A stretch of 64,000 nucleotides of DNA from Spirochaetae bacterium HGW-Spirochaetae-1 (GTDB lineage: Bacteria > Spirochaetota > UBA4802 > UBA5550). Within the stretch, counting starts at the first letter, position 1, and each line of letters begins with the position of its first letter. The notes under the pieces are model-generated. The model saw only the letters and a list, made by a program, of their open reading frames with translations. It was not told the origin of the DNA and ran no database searches. The stretch is taken from NCBI GenBank assembly GCA_002839375.1, contig PGXY01000003.1:405863-469862 (forward strand). The letters run 5' to 3'. Made by a program: the position numbers and the translations under genes. Below are positions 60,991 through 64,000 of this stretch, in pieces.

Positions 60991-61629
60991 TCAGCGATAC
61001 GTTACCTCTAGATACGGCGGCATGTTCACTCCACAGCAGGAATCCTCATAGTCAGTGAAATTGACATAATCATTGCCGCCGTCATCGTTGCCGTCCGCCA
61101 CTGAAAAGCGCAGCCTGAACTGACTATACTGCCTGGCTGCAGTGTAATCAGTCCGCACATAAGTGGTTACATCAAGTGTTTTATATTCTAATATTAAATT
61201 GTCGGAAAGAGTCCCTATATTCTCCTCCAGCGCGGCACTGTCATAGTCGTCTGACGTCAGCGAATCACCATAATCAACATGGTCTACTATCACGCTACCC
61301 AGCTCAGCATAAGGATCTCCACTGTAGTTTGCCTGGTATAAATGCACGAAAGCCTCTTCTATCTCGTTTCCTGGAGATATTATGGAGATATCAAAACTGT
61401 AGAACTGCCGGTAACCCAGGCCGGGATAGCTGCTGTCAAAATCCCCGGTCAGTGGTCCTCCACGGTCCCAGCTCGCGTCGCCGTCACTGCGGACCCATCC
61501 GTCAAGGTCAACTACACTGTCGATGGAGCGAGTAACAGATATATCGACGTTGCTGTTATTTCCATCACAGGTCACCAGCATAAAAAACACAAGGGGCAGA
61601 CAGCACGGCAATAAATGATTCCATTTCAT
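60991..61629 (-). CDS. surface lipoprotein, DNRLRE/CBM-like
   Basis: A 212-residue exported lipoprotein with a lipobox (FMLVTC) followed by beta-rich sequence: SSYPGLGYRQFYSFDISI, IEEAFVHLYQANYSG, LDVTTYVRTDYTA, SQFRLRFSVAD and PYLEVTYR. This order resembles the DNRLRE (disaggregatase-related/CBM96-like) fold, in which the end of each strand set is 'LDVTxxV...FRL...LEVxY'. It could bind carbohydrates at the surface. The assignment is by pattern only. Confidence 0.65.
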   Translation of the reverse strand: MKWNHLLPCCLPLVFFMLVTCDGNNSNVDISVTRSIDSVVDLDGWVRSDGDASWDRGGPLTGDFDSSYPGLGYRQFYSFDISIISPGNEIEEAFVHLYQANYSGDPYAELGSVIVDHVDYGDSLTSDDYDSAALEENIGTLSDNLILEYKTLDVTTYVRTDYTAARQYSQFRLRFSVADGNDDGGNDYVNFTDYEDSCCGVNMPPYLEVTYR

Positions 61630-61761
61630 TTATTTCTCCTTCTGAAATTATTGTGGAGGACTTATCGCATCCCGGTATGAATATCTGCTTCACCCCCGAT
61701 GAAGATACATGGAATATACTGACTGCCAATGGCGCTTTCCAGAATTTTCAGGATATTTCCG

Positions 61762-62390
61762 TCAATGGGCAATGGCTTTCCCGATCATCCGGTCCTGGAC
61801 GAATTCATACATGCCGGGCAGAAGAGGGTCACGTTGATACCGTGCTTTTTCAACTCGCTGCGCAGGCTCAGGGTAAAGCCGGTCACGGCGAACTTGCTCG
61901 AGGAGTAGGCCGTGAAACCGTAACCTCCGGAAAGCCCCGCCACCGACGAGACATTGACGATATCCCCGCCCTGTTTCTTCATCAGCGGTATAAAGCTGCG
62001 GCACATATTCACGGTGCCGAAAAAGTTTATTTCCATCAGTTCCCTGAAATCACGGGACGGCAGGTCCTCAAAAGGTCCGGGATGGTCCGCCACTCCGGCG
62101 CAGTTCACCAGGACATCGGGCACGCCGTGAATATCGACATACTTCCCGGCGAAGTCCTTCACGTCTTCTTCTTTCGATACATCCAGGGCAAAGAAATCAG
62201 CGAAGGGGCACGCGCCGCCCCGTTCCTTCACTATTTCATCCACGGCCTGCCTGAGAACATCGCCGCGGCGCGACACCAGGCTGACGCCTGCCCCGTCCCC
62301 GGCAAAGATTCCCGCCGCGGCCCTGCCGATGCCGCTGGAACCGCCGGTGATGATCACCTTTTTGTCCTTGAGCTTATGGTTGAAGTTCAT
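61762..62390 (-). pseudogene. short-chain dehydrogenase/reductase with internal deletion
   Basis: Starts at 62390 (GGGAGG upstream). VIITGGSSGIGRAAAGIFAG is the cofactor-binding TGxxxGIG, NCAGV the NAG motif, and SSVAGLSGGYGFTAYSSSKFAV the Ser-Tyr-Lys centre. Residues after VTLFCPA run into CMNSSRTG and a stop (201 residues, where ~270 are expected). In the next frame LLPGMYEFVQDRMIGKAIAH continues plausibly to 61762, as the tail of such enzymes. The junction has microhomology (TTCTGCCCGGC is both ends), so a deletion of roughly 60 codons with frameshift is likely. The enzyme keeps its catalytic residues and might still be expressed. Confidence 0.7.
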
Positions 62391-62463
62391 GGGAGACCTC
62401 CCGGGTGAAGTGATGTGGAGATGGAAAAAATACAGGGAGCCCTGCCAGCGAAGTACTCGCTGC

Positions 62464-62474
62464 GGGGGGGGGGG
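62464..62474. repeat. 11-bp G homopolymer (C-tract on minus strand)
   Basis: A run of eleven G lies 73 bp upstream of the SDR start and next to TATACT on the minus strand (CACTATACTCCCC...). Such tracts change length by strand slippage and could alter promoter spacing; they are also prone to base-calling error. Confidence 0.6.
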
Positions 62475-62512
62475 AGTATAGTGCACTAAACTTTATTTTA
62501 TCTAATACTTAT

Positions 62513-64000
62513 TCAATCCCATGTATCCCCGCCATCGATGGATTTTGCAAACCAGAGAGTGTTATCCCTATAATAGACTATATAAACATCATTACCCTCT
62601 ACATCTATTGACGTATGAATGCCACCGGAGTCATCTACAGTTCGAATTATCCATGTTTCGCCACCATCAAGCGATCTAGCAAATTTAAGTGCATTATCAG
62701 CAATATAACTTAGATAAATATCATCATCGTTAGTATCATCTTTGATTACTTTTATTGAAGTGGATTCACTGCCAGTTATATTTGTTTCAATATCAAAAAG
62801 ATCAAAGTCTGAGGAACCATCACAATTTCTCGCCATTTTTAAATGATCATCGGCAAAATATACAATATAAATATTATCAATATTGTTAGAAACACCGGGC
62901 AAAGCAGATATTACAACTTCTGAAATAGTATCAGCATAATCAATGTAATAAACGGATTCCCATAACAAACCATCATCATAGGATTTTTTTAAACTAAGAT
63001 CAAAAAAGGAAGGAAGATCATAAGTTGTAAAGAATGCATAAATATTATTACCATCAATTGTATCTTCAACAATATCAAAAGGCACATGGGAATATTTGGG
63101 AGCAGGGGGGCCATTAATAAATTCATTGGCTATCCATGTTTCACCTTCATCGATACTTTTTGAAAATCCTACTGCCAAATTCAATGAAGAATCTTCTCTA
63201 AAATAAGCACAATATAACTGGGCCTGATCACCAACAATTTTAATTTCAGGTCTCCATGATTCAAAACCATCCTCCTCATATATTTTAGGATGTATCGGAT
63301 TTATACAACTTGCATAGGCACAATGAGACCATGACAAACCATTATCATCAGATTTAATGAATTCAACCAGATTCCCTAAAAAATCGTTCGATTCATTTAC
63401 AACAAAAATATTAATTGTATTATTCTTGAAACATGTTGCCACTGAACTATAATGACAGGCGTCATTTACATAATCTGTATAATAATTCAGCACTTTCTGA
63501 TTCTTTTCAAATGGCCAAGTTAAACCTTTATCGCTAGAAAATGCCAGTTTCAATTGATTAACACTGAGACCAGCAAATGCATCATCCCACTCTTCATAAT
63601 AACTTATATACACACTGCCATTTAGGACTGCAATATCAGGCTCATTACCTGTGAGTCGCTCATTGAGACTCGATTCATCAATTTTTTTAATACCATGGAA
63701 TCCCTTTGAAAAAATAAAATTGTTTTTTCTTTCAGAATTATCTCCATATTCATTCCTTACCGTGAGTGTTACATCATACCTCCCTTCCGTCTGAAATACA
63801 TAGACCGGATTCTGATCCGTCGAATCAACGGTACCGTCACTGTCAAAATCCCACTCCCAGGAGTCAGGCAGATCCTTACCTGTTGTTGCATCGGTAAACT
63901 GAACAGTGAGAGGTGCGTCTCCCTCAGTGACATCAGCCGAAAAATCCGGGGCCATGTAGGTATAATACTCATCCCCGTACACATCCTCGGGATTATTCCT
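62513..64000 (-). CDS. PKD-domain, BNR/sialidase-like exported protein (N-terminus beyond window)
   Basis: At least 495 residues are visible; the frame stays open through 64000, so the start and any signal peptide are outside. The first visible part is a PKD domain (DFSADVTEGDAPLTVQFTDA, SWEWDFDSDGTVDS, YDVTLTVRNEYGDN). It is followed by several Asp-box-type repeats such as SSDKGLTWPFEK, SDDNGLSWSHC, SIDEGETWIANEF, SLDGGETWIIRT and SIDGGDTWD, typical of BNR/sialidase-type beta-propellers. A secreted glycan-binding or hydrolase-like role is possible but catalytic residues were not identified. Confidence 0.8.
   Translation of the reverse strand, partial: RNNPEDVYGDEYYTYMAPDFSADVTEGDAPLTVQFTDATTGKDLPDSWEWDFDSDGTVDSTDQNPVYVFQTEGRYDVTLTVRNEYGDNSERKNNFIFSKGFHGIKKIDESSLNERLTGNEPDIAVLNGSVYISYYEEWDDAFAGLSVNQLKLAFSSDKGLTWPFEKNQKVLNYYTDYVNDACHYSSVATCFKNNTINIFVVNESNDFLGNLVEFIKSDDNGLSWSHCAYASCINPIHPKIYEEDGFESWRPEIKIVGDQAQLYCAYFREDSSLNLAVGFSKSIDEGETWIANEFINGPPAPKYSHVPFDIVEDTIDGNNIYAFFTTYDLPSFFDLSLKKSYDDGLLWESVYYIDYADTISEVVISALPGVSNNIDNIYIVYFADDHLKMARNCDGSSDFDLFDIETNITGSESTSIKVIKDDTNDDDIYLSYIADNALKFARSLDGGETWIIRTVDDSGGIHTSIDVEGNDVYIVYYRDNTLWFAKSIDGGDTWD

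Noticed and set aside
61653-62408. 251-residue plus-strand frame
   Set aside because: It is antisense to the SDR gene, whose motifs are clear on the minus strand.

Overview
The window reads as part of the chromosome of an anaerobic or facultative diderm (Gram-negative-type) bacterium of moderate GC. Many proteins carry signal peptides or lipoboxes, there is an outer-membrane beta-barrel, and there are several multihaem c-type cytochromes. Signalling proteins are large and modular: a 7TMR-DISM/histidine kinase/receiver/SpoIIE-type phosphatase, and a 1579-residue kinase-ATPase-GAF-AraC chimaera. The mix of 7TMR-DISM receptors, CxxxxCH-type 'Geobacter' cytochrome repeats, HcpR/Hcp and Nif11/DUF134/NifX-type proteins fits a spirochaete (Leptospirales-like) or a Desulfobacterota-like lineage. 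That placement is an inference; there is no rRNA or other decisive phylogenetic marker here. No tRNA, rRNA, CRISPR array or intact insertion sequence was seen.

Layout. 1-3.7 kb: a GntR regulator between two aldehyde dehydrogenase genes that share ATTATCG palindromes. 3.8-5.6 kb: a GNAT acetyltransferase and a NodB-fold deacetylase-like protein. 5.6-10.9 kb: a minus-strand redox locus with a small cytochrome, a huge CxxxxCH/CxxCH lipoprotein broken by a 28-nt deletion, an outer-membrane barrel and a 16-haem-motif cytochrome. 11.3-21.4 kb: trmB, a cysteine-cluster protein, a TPR protein, a periplasmic binding protein/hybrid kinase pair, tex, a phosphodiesterase and another GNAT. 21.4-26.7 kb: three large surface lipoproteins. 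27-29.2 kb: a class I isoprenoid-synthase-like gene coupled to a radical SAM gene, followed by the SpoIIE-type signalling protein and a Nif11-like peptide. 33-34.7 kb: DUF134, NifX/NifB-family and methyltransferase genes. 35-38.5 kb: aroF with an attenuator-like leader, an Rpn-family nuclease and a dolichol/phytol-kinase-like membrane protein.

38.7-46.9 kb is a nitrosative-stress region. A CRP/FNR-family regulator of HcpR type is divergent from hcp. HcpR-type boxes (TTGAC-N4-GTCAA) lie between these two and in front of a three-gene ferredoxin/amidotransferase/YgbA-type operon, each at class II activator spacing from a -10 element. Inserted between these transcription units are a VapBC-type toxin-antitoxin pair bracketed by a ~105-bp direct repeat, and a non-coding, highly structured stretch (about 42980-43302). 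Its hairpins carry GGA in their loops and covary between internal repeats, like a CsrA-sequestering (CsrB-type) RNA. This is the most unusual element in the window.

47-64 kb: a degraded GGDEF remnant, a LapA-like peptide, a soluble histidine kinase, corA, small stress/membrane proteins, an old-yellow-enzyme reductase with a 38-aa membrane peptide, an M20 peptidase/hydrolase operon, the AraC chimaera, and a tail of lipoprotein, PKD/BNR-type and damaged genes. Two near-identical 12-5-12 palindromes precede the reductase and hydrolase operons next to the AraC chimaera and suggest a local regulon. Three loci (about 9005, 60900 and 61815) show small in-gene deletions or frameshifts, so either gene decay or assembly error should be considered.
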